56,647 nt of DNA from NCBI GenBank assembly GCA_049999765.1, contig JBNGIQ010003942.1:1-56647 (forward strand), in the 5' to 3' direction. Of the stretch, positions 42,042 through 54,027 are shown piece by piece; position 1 is the first letter of the stretch; each line of letters opens with the position of its first letter. The position numbers and the translations under genes are program-made. The notes beneath the pieces were generated by a model. It searched no databases. It was not told where the DNA came from and saw only the letters and a list, made by a program, of their open reading frames with translations. The stretch comes from Phaeoceros laevis. Its lineage: Eukaryota > Anthocerotophyta > Anthocerotopsida > Notothyladales.

Positions 42042-44512
42042 CGCTGCCTCCTCCAACTACCCGTGCGATCGCCTATTTTGCCTGCCCTCGATGCTGTGAC
42101 GAGCTGCCGTCCCTTGGCCGCGCTCCGATGTCCAGCCGGTGCAGAGATCACAGGCTCATCCAAGAAACATACAAGCTGAGATGCAGCACCGCTGTGCCGA
42201 GGCCGACGCGGAAACCCTACTCCAGCCAGAGCACTGTCCTGAGAATAACCATCTAGCAGCAGAGTGACCTTCCAGTGCATCCCTTTGGACTCAAGAACTC
42301 TTTGTCACGATGCCTTCAAATGCCGCAAACCTACTCAATCTTCATGCAATCAGTTCACCGGCTGCACGATCATCCGTCAGCCATCAACATGCAGCAAACC
42401 ACACGCATCCAAGGTCCCGCTTTGTGCGCGCTTCACTACAAAGCAGCACTCCACCAGCCAGCCAGCCCAAGCGAGCCCCAGCCAGCCACAAATTCAGCCC
42501 CCGGCACGTGTCTCCCACATCAGTCAACAGCAAAGAAAGACAAACACTGAATCCTTCACACGCAAACACTGCTCACCCAAACATTCGTCCACCTCCACCG
42601 CTCCCTCACTCCGTCCCTCCCTCCCGCCATCACTCACAGCAAAGCAGGCGAATGAATCATCCGCACTCGACTCCAACAAGACGGCAGTCTGCCTACCTGC
42701 ATATGTAGGGGGAGGAGGAGTGATGCGTACGTACCGGGGAGCGCTCAAGCGCGGTCAGACCGCTGCCGTCGCCGTGTATGCGTGCAATTGCAGGCGCTGT
42801 TGAGAGGCTCAGGCCGAGGCAGGACCGCCACATGGCACCGAAGGCGCATCCAAGGAAAAATGGGAGCCGACGGGGAGGACGGCAGGACGAGAGGGGAGGA
42901 CCGCCCTAATAGCAGCCACAAGCAGCGAGGAAGGGCGAGGGCCTGGCTGATGCGGGGAAGGGAATACCAATAGGAAATGCCAGAGAGGGAAGGCCAAAAC
43001 TAAAGCCCGGCAGGCCTAGCGCGATCGAAGCGGCCCGGCATTTCCTCCGCGGCACCAAAGTTGCAACCACAGCTCTACCTCCCTTCCACGGTTGCCCATC
43101 CCTTGCGGCGTAAAGCTCCGTACCATTTTTGGTACGGCCGCTACAAACCAGAACCGAATCCGATTGCCTGACGCGATCCCAAACTCCGAGAGTAAAATTA
43201 CATCGTATCATCAGCACTTTTCCAGCGGTAAGTGCATTCTTCAATATGTCCAGTGTCATGTTGTACTCTAGCTTTTACCCCCCCAAGGCCCTGCACGATT
43301 ACTTTCTTGCAGCTGGAAATATGCAATCGTATATTCGGAGTTCGGAAGGAGAGGAGAAATTAGGAAGTAAGCAACTCCTGGATAGTGCTGCTTTACCTGC
43401 CTTCACAACCTTTTCACCCTCTTCACGGGACGCTGCTGGTGTCTGGTGGGTGCGGCGCCTCGGTGCTGCGAAATCCCCGTGCTCGGTCGTGCAGGATCAA
43501 GAGTCTTCTTATGCTTATGCCGGCCTGGAGCAGATGCCTAATGTAGCGTGCCACATTCCAGGTAACATCCATTTTAGCCACACTGCCTCTTGGATGCTTC
43601 ACGTCGGGAAAACCTATGCCCTAAGTGAATAGAATAGAACAGTTGTCCAGTCCAATAACAGAGTGTGACACCAAATTGAACAATCGTCCCTGCTTGGTTC
43701 CTGCTTTCATGCTTCTCTTCTCAGGATTGTGAAATGCCTTTCCAATTCTGTGAAAGAGAAGAGAAAGCGTCGCATGTCACGTTACTGTGGTGGATAAGCA
43801 GACTACTTGATCTTGGCGGGCTGACGCTATGCAGGCCACCATAATGCTCCAGGAAGGAACAATGTTCGATTAGGGCAGAGGATTCCCAAAAATAACATGT
43901 GCGGGCAAGCATGAATTTGTACCTTACCACTCCCACCACCCCTGTGACAAAGCAGTTTGACAGAATGCTTGCTAAAATTCGAAGAAGACGTGCAACTGGA
44001 GAACACGGTACATGGCTGGATCCAAGAACCTAGAAACAGTTGGATGAGAAGAATATGTGCTGACCTGCATGAAAGGTGCGCCATCTCCAGGTTGATTACA
44101 GAGGTATGACCTGAGGGAGCATCAGAGCACAAGCTGAAAGAATCGAGGCGAATCCACCATTCGATCTCCTGTTGTAATAAGGTCGGGCTCTAGGGAAGGA
44201 TGATGGACTGGAATCACTGGATGATGAAGAACTGCCCTAATTTGGAACAAGGACACAGAGGAAGTTTCGAGGCGCTACAGTTAGGCTAATGCACATTTAC
44301 CATGATTTACCGGGTGCATTGAACGGGACGAGAAAAACGGGCCGTTTCGTATTTTGGCAATTTAAGCTTGGCGGGAGCGGGAACCCTTCCCGCGTTCGAA
44401 TTCCCGCTTCTCTTGCTTTACCTTCTGCATTGTCTCGCATTCACAATTCCCATTGTGCCACAATCCCTACCGACTCCTTTGAGCCTGCTCCCCGATTTTC
44501 GAGCGCTTATCG
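42042..44512. other. intergenic region, mostly without recognisable genes
   Basis: Upstream flank of ITPK and then of RPA1. Proline/serine-rich translations around 42260-42800 look like compositional artefacts. One possible exon (43246-43632) is listed separately. I saw no tRNA, repeat array or RPA1 DBD-F exon here. Confidence 0.45.
43246..43632 (+). CDS. hypothetical open frame or possible first exon
   Basis: An ATG-initiated frame of 128 codons (MSSVMLYSSFYPPKALHDYF...) with a fairly protein-like composition in its first ~105 codons. A plausible splice donor (CCAG followed by GTAACATCC) lies near 43561, so it could be the 5' exon of a gene whose other exons I could not identify. I do not recognise the sequence; it may be spurious. 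Confidence 0.2.
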   Translation: MSSVMLYSSFYPPKALHDYFLAAGNMQSYIRSSEGEEKLGSKQLLDSAALPAFTTFSPSSRDAAGVWWVRRLGAAKSPCSVVQDQESSYAYAGLEQMPNVACHIPGNIHFSHTASWMLHVGKTYALSE

Positions 44513-46896
44513 ATGGCAATGTTGCGGGGAGTAACCAAGCGGGTGCAGCCGCTGCAGTCGCTCAACCCCTACCAGGACAACTGGGTCACCAAGGTGCGGG
44601 TTACCAACAAGGGCCCCTTGCGATCCTATCGCAATGCCAGAGGAGAAGGCAGCGTGTTCAATGTGGAGCTTACCGATGAAGAGGTGAGGTGTTCGTGTAT
44701 GTAGTAGCGCTCTCGTTTTGTCAGTCACCTGATTGAGATCCCTTGTGGTTGCGGGACTGAGAGGCTTTTGTTCGGTGGCAGGGGACGCAAATTCAAGCTA
44801 CAATGTTCAAGGAAGCTGCGGACAGGTTTCACGAGAAATTCCAGCTTGGCAAGGTCTGTGACTGGTCCTTACTCACGCTCTTCCTTGTTTCAAACGTTCC
44901 GCGTCTCCAGCTCTCACGATCTATAGTTGTGAAGGCTTCGGAGTGGGGAATTGAATGGCTTGTCGTTGCCCTGCGCCCCATTTGCAGCTCTATCTCATCT
45001 CCAAGGGCAGCTTGCGGATGGCCAACAAGCAGTATTCTACAGTGAATAACGATTACGAGATGACCTTAGATTCGCGAGCTGTTGTGGAGGAGGTTGAGGA
45101 GGATGAGGGTGCCGACATTACGATTCCCCTCATCAAGTACAACTTTGTGGGCATTGATGACCTGGGACCATTCGTGAATGCGAGGAAGCTGGTTGGTACG
45201 TGTCTTGCCCGCTCGCCTTCCCACGTTCGCCTTGTTTCAGAGTTCAGGTTGGAAGCTTATGGATTTCGCGCTCTGACAAGCCGTAGAATCATGTTTGTGT
45301 TCAGATGTTGTTGGGGTGGTACAGGATGTAAGCCCAGTAATGACCATTCGGCGAAAGGTGACTAATGAGGAAATTCCCAAACGTGATATCACCATTGCAG
45401 ACAAGAGGTAATTGCTGAGACAGGGCACAGATCCTCCTAGAATGAGGGCACATGCATTGTTTGTCTTGCTCAGATGATATGGGAGGTTAGTGTGGGAAGT
45501 AGTGTCTGGCTTTCACTAACCATGACCTGTTTTCTCCGCAGTCAGAAGACAGTGGTTGTGAGCCTATGGAATGAATTCGCAACAAAGACAGGGGAGGAAC
45601 TACTTGATCTTATATCAAACAAAGAGTCTCCAACTGTGGCGGTCAAGGCTCTCCGCGTCAGTGATTATCAAGGTCCTTCTTGACTCCGGCTTTTCCCTGC
45701 ACCTTAGCATTTCTGAATAAAAAAAACTGCCCATTACTACCCCAAATTCGGGAATCAGGCTCTAGTACGCGGGTATGCTAGCTGAGCATAAAATAACCAC
45801 TTTAACTTCATCCGGTCTTTCAGGAGTTTCTCTGTCCACAACAGTGAGTAGCATGGTGGCCATCAATCCTGACATTCCAGAAGCCAAGGATCTGGAGAAA
45901 TGGTACGTTGTGCGTTGTGAATGTGTATCCCTTTGTTCTCATGTTTTGCTTCCTATGATGGCAACTTATTTCCTGACTGCCTACACAGGTATAAGTCTGA
46001 TGGAAAAGATGCGACCTTGACCTCGGCTGGAGCAGGTCTGGGAGGAGCCTCCAGAGGTCCAAGATCTCTATACTCTGAACGGGATTGCCTTTCAAATATT
46101 ACTCTCCCAGCTGTCGGCGAAGACAAGGTTTGTGCTTTTTAAGGGCTGTAGGATGCAGCTAGGGTGTTGCTGATCTGCAGAGCTAACAGAGTTTTCCTAT
46201 GATGCAGGCGGTCTACTTCAACGTTAAAGCATACGTAAGCTACATCAAACCAGATCAAGCAATGTGGTACCTTGCTTGTGCGAAGTGCAATCGGAAGGTG
46301 ACCGAAGAACACTCTTCTCAGTACTGGTGTGAAGCTTGTCAAACGCACTCCGAGACATGCAATCGCAGGTTAGTGCTTGCTAGAAGCTTTGCAGCACTTT
46401 CAGGACAGAAACCTTAATAACGGTGAGGACTTCATCTTAACCCATGATTTTTGCCATCCCTTTCAGGTACATCATGCAAGCGAAGTTGTCAGATCGTTCT
46501 GGAGAGGCCTGGGTCTCAGCTTTCAATGAGCAAGCTGAGCAGATTCTTCAAAAACCTGCAGACGATCTTGCAAAGATGAGAGAGGTGAGGCTTTCTGGCC
46601 GTTTGAATCTATGTGGATCCCACTGAAAATTCTCATTGTATCTCAGATTTGCTAGTCCAGCGGTAAGACTTTATCTGACGATCTGATGTTTTGTCACCAT
46701 GCAGGAGGATCCAAAGCTGTTTACCAGCCAATTGAAGGAGGTTTCATGGATGCCTTACATCTTCAGAGTTAGCGTGGCGCAACAAGAGTACATGAACGAG
46801 AAACGCCAAAGATTAACTGTTCGCTCCCTGAGTCCCATTGATTGGTCTGGTGAAAGCAAGTACATGCTGGACCAAATAGCTAGCCTTAAGGCATAA
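44513..46896 (+). CDS. RPA1: replication protein A 70-kDa subunit (RPA1) lacking the N-terminal DBD-F domain
   Basis: Large subunit of the RPA single-strand DNA-binding complex for replication, repair and recombination. Ten exons: 44513-44683, 44782-44853, 44988-45195, 45305-45407, 45542-45672, 45824-45902, 45989-46127, 46208-46368, 46467-46584, 46705-46896, joining in phase to 458 codons (457 aa). DBD-A starts near residue 14 (LQSLNPYQDNWVTKVRVTNK, YLISKGSLRMANKQYSTVNN). DBD-B follows (DVVGVVQDVSPVMTIRRKVT, VVVSLWNEFATKTGEELLDL), then DBD-C with its zinc ribbon (ACAKCNRKVTEE, YWCEACQTHS). Typical RPA1 is ~610-660 aa; the ~110-aa N-terminal OB fold (DBD-F) and most of the linker are missing, and no exon for them was found upstream. 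Confidence 0.93.
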
Positions 46897-47724
46897 ATAT
46901 GCTGCCCTGTATATCTAGAACCTTTACTACGGCTTAGCTGATTGCATCTTAGATGACAGCAAGTCTTGATGGAACAGTACGCAGAGACCTGCGTATGTGC
47001 CGCCACGGGGTCCACTGTTCAGCCTACAGTGTGCCTCATCCCTTATGTGAATATAGCCAATACAGCAATTTGACCTTGTGAGCAACTGCATTCTTGGTTT
47101 TCCAGTTGTGCGAAATTTTACGAAAGATATTGCGTTAGCCTGTCTGTCTTCGGATGTAATGACCAACAGAACTCGGCTGATGGTGCGGAATTCTCTATGG
47201 CTACCGTGTATGAAGTTGGAGAACGTTCGGTTGATGCTTAGACTCTCGCCAATTTCGTCAAGGGGCCCATCAAGAACGACATTCTGTTTGTACTTGGAGA
47301 TGTTGCAGAGGGCAGCGTCGTAGTGGCAGTAGTTTTAGGTTTGGGAGCTCCCTGGCATTCCCTTGTCCCCGGCTCACGACACATTCTGGAAGAGGACACT
47401 AGATTAGGTCATGCGCAGGAGGATCGCAATTGTAGCTTCGCCATATTGGGCTTGACACTGAGGAGTCTGGCTGTTCATTTTTTCTTCTGAAAGCTGAATT
47501 TATTGAGCAAATCTGCAGCTACATCCGTGCCGGAGGGCTGTCGCATTCCTCGAGGTACTGTTAGTCACCAAGGTGGATTTGTTCTTGGTGCCTTTTCACA
47601 TGTAATAAGTTGGTGCTGTTCTTGTTCTTGCCAGGCTATGATCCAAGGCATCGGTCGTCCTGACATGAAATATCAGCATGCCTTGTGTAATTGGGGGGAC
47701 CCCTGCCATCGAGATTAATTGAAG
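46897..47724. other. intergenic region, no gene recognised
   Basis: 3' flank of RPA1 and leader/promoter of the dCMP deaminase gene; both are on the plus strand, with start codon and preceding stop 828 bp apart. No RNA gene or repeat seen. Confidence 0.5.
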
Positions 47725-49657
47725 ATGGACACCCCAATTCTTGGAAGGGACCTCCTACTTGCAGCAACAGCAGCTGTCTTCGGAGGCTCAGTAGTGGCTG
47801 CTGCAATTGCAGCTGCTATGGCAACAACACGGTCTCACTGCAGGCACGACTCATGCCGAAGGTGCCAAGCTGAATCTCCTCAATCAAGCTGGAGTCACCA
47901 GCCTTCAACCTTTTCATGGGTCAAAAGCCTGCTCGAGCGCGTTCCTTGGAATGTGGTCAGTCTAGCATCTCTCTGTTACCCTTTAGCAAGCACTATGTTA
48001 GGTGACCTTTTTTTGCTCGAGTGCATAACCGATGTTTGTGGTTTGCTCATGATAGCACAATTGCTCTCTGCTTGCATCCAACACTTTATTGATCTGATCT
48101 GGCAACAGAGCCCTGATATATGCCAACTGGCTGTCGATGAGCAGCGAAAAAATCCGTTGTACACGAAATGCCATAGCAAGGGAAGCAGCACTACGGATCA
48201 TGACATTTGTGCTCAAGAAGATGAGCTTTTCCCCTTGCAGAGAACTAGGTCCTCTAGATACTGTAGGAGTGATTCTTTTCGTGACATGATCCTGAGTGAT
48301 CAAGAACCACTGGATTGCATGCAAAACGTAGGTGATAGAGTAGGTCTCCAATCTGGGCAACAATCCCCAGCCTTCAGCAAGCCAGATCCATTCAACCCAG
48401 CTAAGCGGGATGGGTGAGTGAGAGAGTGTGCTCATTTGTCTTGTCTGCTGCTGCAAGGAATAATCGTTTCGGTCATGTCACAGCATGTGCCTGCCCTGAT
48501 GCTTGCAGGTACTTGTCTTGGGATGACTATTTCATGTCCATAGCTTTCCTCTCAGCATTGCGCTCCAAAGACCCAAATCGTCAGGTATGCAAGGGGAATA
48601 AGCTCCAGCTGTCATAATTCGGCCATTGCATAGTGTACAACTTCGCTGATTCTATTGCTCTTTGGCAGGTCGGAGCATGCCTGGTTAGCCAAGACCAAGT
48701 CATACTAGGTAGGTTTGTCAGTGTATTTTCGTTGGTTGCACACCAACGTGAGTTGTACGAGGTTGTGCTTCGCAGATTAAATTTACTGTTGACTGGGTTT
48801 GGCAGGCATTGGTTACAATGGCTTTCCCAGAGGATGTTCCGATGATGAGCTCCCATGGGCAAAGGTTTCTGACTCTCGCAAATCTTGTCGACCAATTTCC
48901 TTTCTGTGTCAGTAGCTTTTTTTATCTAATAAGCGCTGTTTTTGTGGTGCAGATGTCATTAACTGGGGACCCCTTAGAGACCAAGCACCCGTAAGCAACC
49001 TACACATCCTTTCGCATTTCATTTGTTTGCTTTCAAAGATCAGTGTCAATTGGGTTCTTCATGAACATTCACAGCATGTGTAAACTTTTGTTATTTTGCA
49101 GTTATGTTTGCCATGCAGAGGTGAATGCCATTCTTAATAAGAATCATGCGTCAGCAAATGGCCAGGTGATTCTTCACACTTTCTTTCCAAAGCAGGTCGC
49201 GAAGTCTCCGGTAAATCATCTTTCTTTGCTGATAAATTCTAGTTCATGCTCGCAGAAACTATACGTGACAATGTTTCCATGCAATGAGTGTGCCAAGATT
49301 ATTATCCAGGTGAGGCCACATGTGATAAGACTGTAGCCAGTTGCAACTAGACAGAGCATCGCTGACTCTTATGAGCTTTACACCAGGCAGGAATAACAGA
49401 AGTCATATACTTCACTCATCGGGGTACTCAGCACAGTGAGAGCAAAAGCGCTCAGGAAAAGCTATATGCTGCATCTCACAGAATGTTCTCTCTAGCAAAG
49501 ATCAAGGTAAGCGTTTCAGACACGGTTCACGGAATGGTCGGTTCAGAATTCCAGGTCTGAGATGGACGATTACCCTGATCTCAAAAAGCATTCGCCGGTT
49601 TTGCAGGTTCGCCAGCACCAACCCAAAACACAAAGACTTGTCCTAGATTTTAAGTAG
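47725..49657 (+). CDS. DCD: deoxycytidylate (dCMP) deaminase with long hydrophobic N-terminal extension
   Basis: Zinc enzyme converting dCMP to dUMP, feeding thymidylate synthesis. Nine exons: 47725-48413, 48509-48584, 48669-48708, 48806-48864, 48953-48990, 49102-49165, 49256-49309, 49387-49506, 49607-49657, joining in phase to 397 codons (396 aa). The catalytic domain starts near residue 220: [54 protein letters not shown], the zinc/proton-shuttle motif [11 protein letters not shown] and the zinc pair [12 protein letters not shown], then AGITEVIYF. The first ~220 residues hold an Ala-rich N-terminal membrane segment and a second hydrophobic stretch (near [20 protein letters not shown]). Plant homologues also begin with a short hydrophobic segment but are much shorter before the catalytic domain. 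An unrecognised intron in exon 1 could explain part of the excess. Confidence 0.92.
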
Positions 49658-52381
49658 CGCGGAGCAGAACCCGGAATAAACTCATTTTTCCCTTTGTTCC
49701 TCTCGATTTGAAACGCCGTAAACTGTGGCCCTTGCATGAAAAGAAACTTCAAAAACTAAGGCAACTGGCGGTAAGAATTGGATCAGGCTGTCGGTTTACC
49801 GGCTGTTCACCCGGTCACAAGTTGTGCAGTTCTAGACCCGCGTTGGCATATGGAGTAGAGCCTCCTCTCGGGGTGCGGGTCGAAGTTGAAGTCTCCTGGA
49901 ATCGAAGCCGATTCCGCGTGCTTGAGGGGTCGTCGTCCTTTTCCGTTAAATCCAGGTCGTGGCTGCATGCAGTACTATGAAGACCTTCGCAGCAGACAAG
50001 AGGGCAATTGGGTTGTGAATGCGGCCGAATGTATCCTGGATTGCGGTGCTGCCCTTCAGCTACTCCCGCGCAAATGGCAAATGATGCTCTCGGAGAGCAA
50101 GGGAATGGCTTAGACTCTATGGAGACAAGCGTTTTGAACATGATATTGGGAGAATTTCGCTCTGCACGCGGCCGGCTTGAGGCTTGGAGGTCTGGTTATT
50201 CATATCCTTGTGTGTGCCTGCCGTCTCCTAAGTTCTCGTCCAAGATGTTTCATAGCTTGGTAGATGTTTCAGAGCTGGGTGACCTGTTGGTATCGACGTG
50301 AAAACTAGCTCATGAGTGCAGAGAACTGAACTTCCACCTGCACCCAATTGCATGGACTGGGCTGGGCTGTGTTTCGGTCAGGACTCGCAATTTAGCCCCG
50401 CTAGGTTAGCGAGCCTTGGTGCTTTTGGGCATTGTTTTCATCAACCCAGAAAGAAACATCTGGAGCTGAATTCACCTTATGACTCTCAAGTTCTGGGCGG
50501 GCATCTTCAAGTTTTTACTCACCGGCTCTTGTAAGCGGTAGCGGTACTCGAGCCGATTTGCCTGAAACTTCATTGGAGAACACAATGCTGTCACATTGCT
50601 GTTAATTGCCTTCCAGCTCGTTTACGAGCTTTCTTCACTAACACTAAACAGTGAATCAATCCCAAAGAGACTGCAGAAGAAGGAAACTCCATCTCGTACG
50701 TACCTGAAAACGTCGGATGCACGGCACATCTGTCGTGGAGTACGGTTACTGAAACTATCTGTAAAAGTTTAATGCCCAGTATCCGCATCAGCACCAAAGT
50801 TCTACCCCACACTTTCTGCCTGGAAAGCTCGATGAACTCGTGCACCACAGGGCAAGGAGATTAGATCCAGCTCTTGGTTCATTACCCTTCATAACCGAGT
50901 TTAGGAGCAGAGGGGGAATCGTACTGCAAAAGGCTGCAAGGCAACCAAAAAACAGGAAGGCTGTCTGCCAGACGTCAAGCTCCCAAATGCTGGGCCCTGG
51001 TGAGAGAGACGCTCCTCGGCCAACACAGATGCTGTGCTCAAGTACTTCGGCCATCGCACTCTACATCCCATGTGCCTGTCAGATCTACCTTCACCTCCAC
51101 GTACCGGTGGCTACACCAGCGGGATGTGACCTAATTGCAAAACCTGAACACTTCCCCATGCCTCGTAGGCTCGTAGGAATGGGAACCTCCTCATGAACCC
51201 CTTCTTCGATACCAGAGCAGGGTGCCAATATAGTGCCCCGAGCCTCGTTAGATACTTCCCTCCCCCACAGACAGATCCGCCGGTGCCCTAGAAGGAAGCA
51301 ACAAACAGGTGCCTGTCTGGTGAATATACCCTCTGCGACCGCCTGCAAGCATCCAGAACTAGCACGAGTCTAAGCCCTCAGCATAGTGTCACACGGTACC
51401 CCTCCACGGCAAACCCTAGGCCAAACCCGGCAGCCAGTCCGATGACGGCCGTCGCACTTCGTAGAGGAACTTGGACAGCAAAGGTAGAGCATGATATCTC
51501 TTGGCTGTGCTGGCCAGCATTCGGCGTCATCAGGAGTTGTGCTAGCCACAAGCCGGAAATTATCCCATCCGTGGCAGCAGGCAAGAAAGAAGACTGATGG
51601 ATCATGGGGACCACGCAGCAGTGTGGCAGCATATTCCTCTCGACCGGAAGCGTGGGATATGCTTGGAAGTCCACCTGGGAAGCTGATGATGAGAGAAGGG
51701 TTGCGAGCTCCTGTGTGCCTGCCTGCGCTTCCGGATAACCTTTTACTCTTCATGTATGTTGATCGTTGATTCCATGGATGAGGCGGCGCGCCGCGTCCCC
51801 CGCTTGCCAGAAGTAAATCCACTGTGCCCGAATTCTTCGCCTGCAGGGTACAGTAAAATGGCGATGATGCTTCTCCCAAAACCTAATAAAACGACCATGG
51901 CGCGTGGGGCCGGTCGTGAGGAAACGTGATGCTTCCACCGCTCAGCACTGGAGGCATCGTTGGCATTGGCGCTTATGCCTTCGTTTGTTTCGCGAATCAG
52001 GGCAGGCTGGGAAAGGATCAGGGCGAGAATTATGCTAATTTGTTACGGCCCGGGAAAGTCCATAAACAGCACTGCAGCTGTGTTGGAGGGACGGATATTC
52101 GGGGTCATATTCGGCAGCTTCGCGGCAATTCCACCCCTGTGCCAGGCCATGCTTCCTCGCAGCATTGAGAGTGAGGTGCCCTGGCCCTCCGAATCCCCTT
52201 TTCTAATTCTGCCGCGCTCGAAGCTTGGCCTGCCATTGCCGCGGTGTCGTGCTCGGAGGGGTTTGTGGCTGGGAGGAAGGTTGCAGAGGCAGGATTCGGT
52301 GCTGCTGTAGGTGCTGGAGGGGTGGGGGAGTCTGCTGGGTTGGGGGCTTGACCTAGAAGAAGCGGAGGGCAAGAAGGAAGG
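49658..52381. other. intergenic region, no gene recognised
   Basis: 2.7 kb with scattered short frames on both strands (longest about 170 codons, minus strand 51370-51879) that show no family resemblance and no splice-consistent extension. The right end is the leader of the SPX gene. No RNA gene recognised. Confidence 0.45.
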
Positions 52382-54027
52382 ATGAAATTTGGTAAGCGGC
52401 TGAAGATCCACCTGAAGGAGACGCTGCCGGAATGGAGGGACAAGTTCGTGGCGTACAAGCAGCTGAAGAAGAGGTTGAAGCTGCTCAAGTCTGCGCCCGA
52501 CTGCTTCGCGGAGGTGGCCTTCATCCCGGCCACGGAGTCAGCGGACTCGAATGTTGCTAGGGTGGACAGCATGCTCCGGAATGGATCGGAGATTGGACAT
52601 TACGGGAACAGGCTGCAGCTCGGCAGGTTCCCCGAGGCGCTGGAGGAGCCGGAGCAGCAGGTTGGGAGCAGAGGCAGCGCGGCTGCTAGCAGTGGCACCC
52701 GTGGTGGTGGAGCTGCTGTTGCAGTCAGGGATCCTGAGTATAACGTGGCCGGAAGAGGAGAGGAAGTGCGTCCTGGTCCTGGGGGTCAGCAGCAGGGGCG
52801 GCAAGAGGTCGTGTCCGAGAGCCGTAAGCGGAAGTGCAGGCCGAGCAGTGACGACAGCGATGGTGAGGTTGACGGGCCATTTGAGAATGGCCACATCTCC
52901 AGCGACCAGATGGAGTTCATCAATTTATTGTATGTGGAGCTTCGCAAGCTCAACAATTTCTTCATCGAGAAGGAAGATCGCTTTGTCATGGAGCTGCAGG
53001 TTGGTGCCAGTTCTTCTTCGTTGCTCGATGCTATGCTGTTTTGAACGGTTTCTCTGTTATCTCCGGCCGTAATTGTTTGATTGGTGGCGAGGAGGCTTTC
53101 ATGTAAATGGTTGACATGGGGTGTGTTGAATTGGAATGTGGTGGTGTTGATCAAAATCCTGTCAGCTTGGCCACCTGAGGTAACTCATAACAGGATAATA
53201 GCAGGTTCCGGTGATCTGTTGTGAGCATGGCTCACCTGCTTGTAGTCAAATGTTTGTTTTTGCACTGTATGCCCCAGTCCTGCGGTAAGAGTTTCTGAGC
53301 GGGACTTCACGTTGTTTTTCCTGCGCAGGCGTTGAAAGAAGCTGCAGCACGTATGAAAGAGAGGACTGGGCGGGGAACACATCTCTCTGAGGAGGACACA
53401 AAAGAGATGACAAAAATATTCACTGAGATGATCGCTTTTCATGGGGAGATGGTGCTCTTGGAAACCTACAGCTCACTCAACTACACTGGTCTTGTGAAGA
53501 TCCTCAAGAAGCACGACAAGTGGACAGGGGGAGTGTTGCGCATGTCCTTCATTGAAACTGTTTTGCGCCAGCCCTTTTTCACTACTGAGCTGCTGTCGCA
53601 GCTTGTGAAGGACTGTGAGGTCAATCTATCTTCCTTATTTCCCCTACCTACCGCTGGGCAAGCTGTCCAAGGTTGCGACGATGTGCAGGCCTCTGAAAAT
53701 TCTTCAGGGGCCAATGCGTCTGACAGTGAAAGCGGATTGCATGGGGCTACGTCTCCAGCGTCAGGAGATGGAACGAGCACAGTCCTGACTGGTGATGATG
53801 CTGAGGGTGCTCCGCACCGTGATTACTTGGACAGTGTATATAGGAGTTGTGAGGCCGCTTTGGAGACCATGATGGATATCCGCAGGGGTAGTTCAACATA
53901 CAGTGCATTATCAATGCCACCTCTGGATCCACCAGACGACGACGACAGCCTTGGAGTAGTCATCAATGAGCAGTCGTCAAGAGACTCCCCAACCCCTTGC
54001 AGAGGCGTTTCTGTTTCTCAGGAGTAG
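52382..54027 (+). CDS. SPX domain-containing protein
   Basis: SPX-only proteins bind inositol pyrophosphates and then PHR transcription factors, repressing phosphate-starvation genes. Two exons, 52382-52999 and 53329-54027, joining in phase to 439 codons (438 aa). The N-terminal helix MKFGKRLKIHLKETLPEWRD and YKQLKKRLKLLK are intact, then a ~110-aa Gly/Ser/Glu-rich insert, then DQMEFINLLYVELRKLNNFF and EKEDRFVMELQALKEAA, and YSSLNYTGLVKILKKHDKWT with the lysine surface cluster that binds InsP8. The C-terminal ~150 residues are acidic, Ser-rich and unstructured, without an EXS, MFS, RING or VTC domain. It is longer than Arabidopsis SPX1-4 (~250-320 aa) because of the insert and tail. Confidence 0.93.

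Noticed and set aside
42264-42803. Ser/Pro/Gln-rich open frames upstream of ITPK
   Set aside because: Composition-driven, several frames open at once, no motifs or splice-consistent extension.
51370-51879. 169-codon minus-strand frame in the 49.7-52.4 kb gap
   Set aside because: No recognisable domain, start context or splice-linked exons; overlapping frames equally open.
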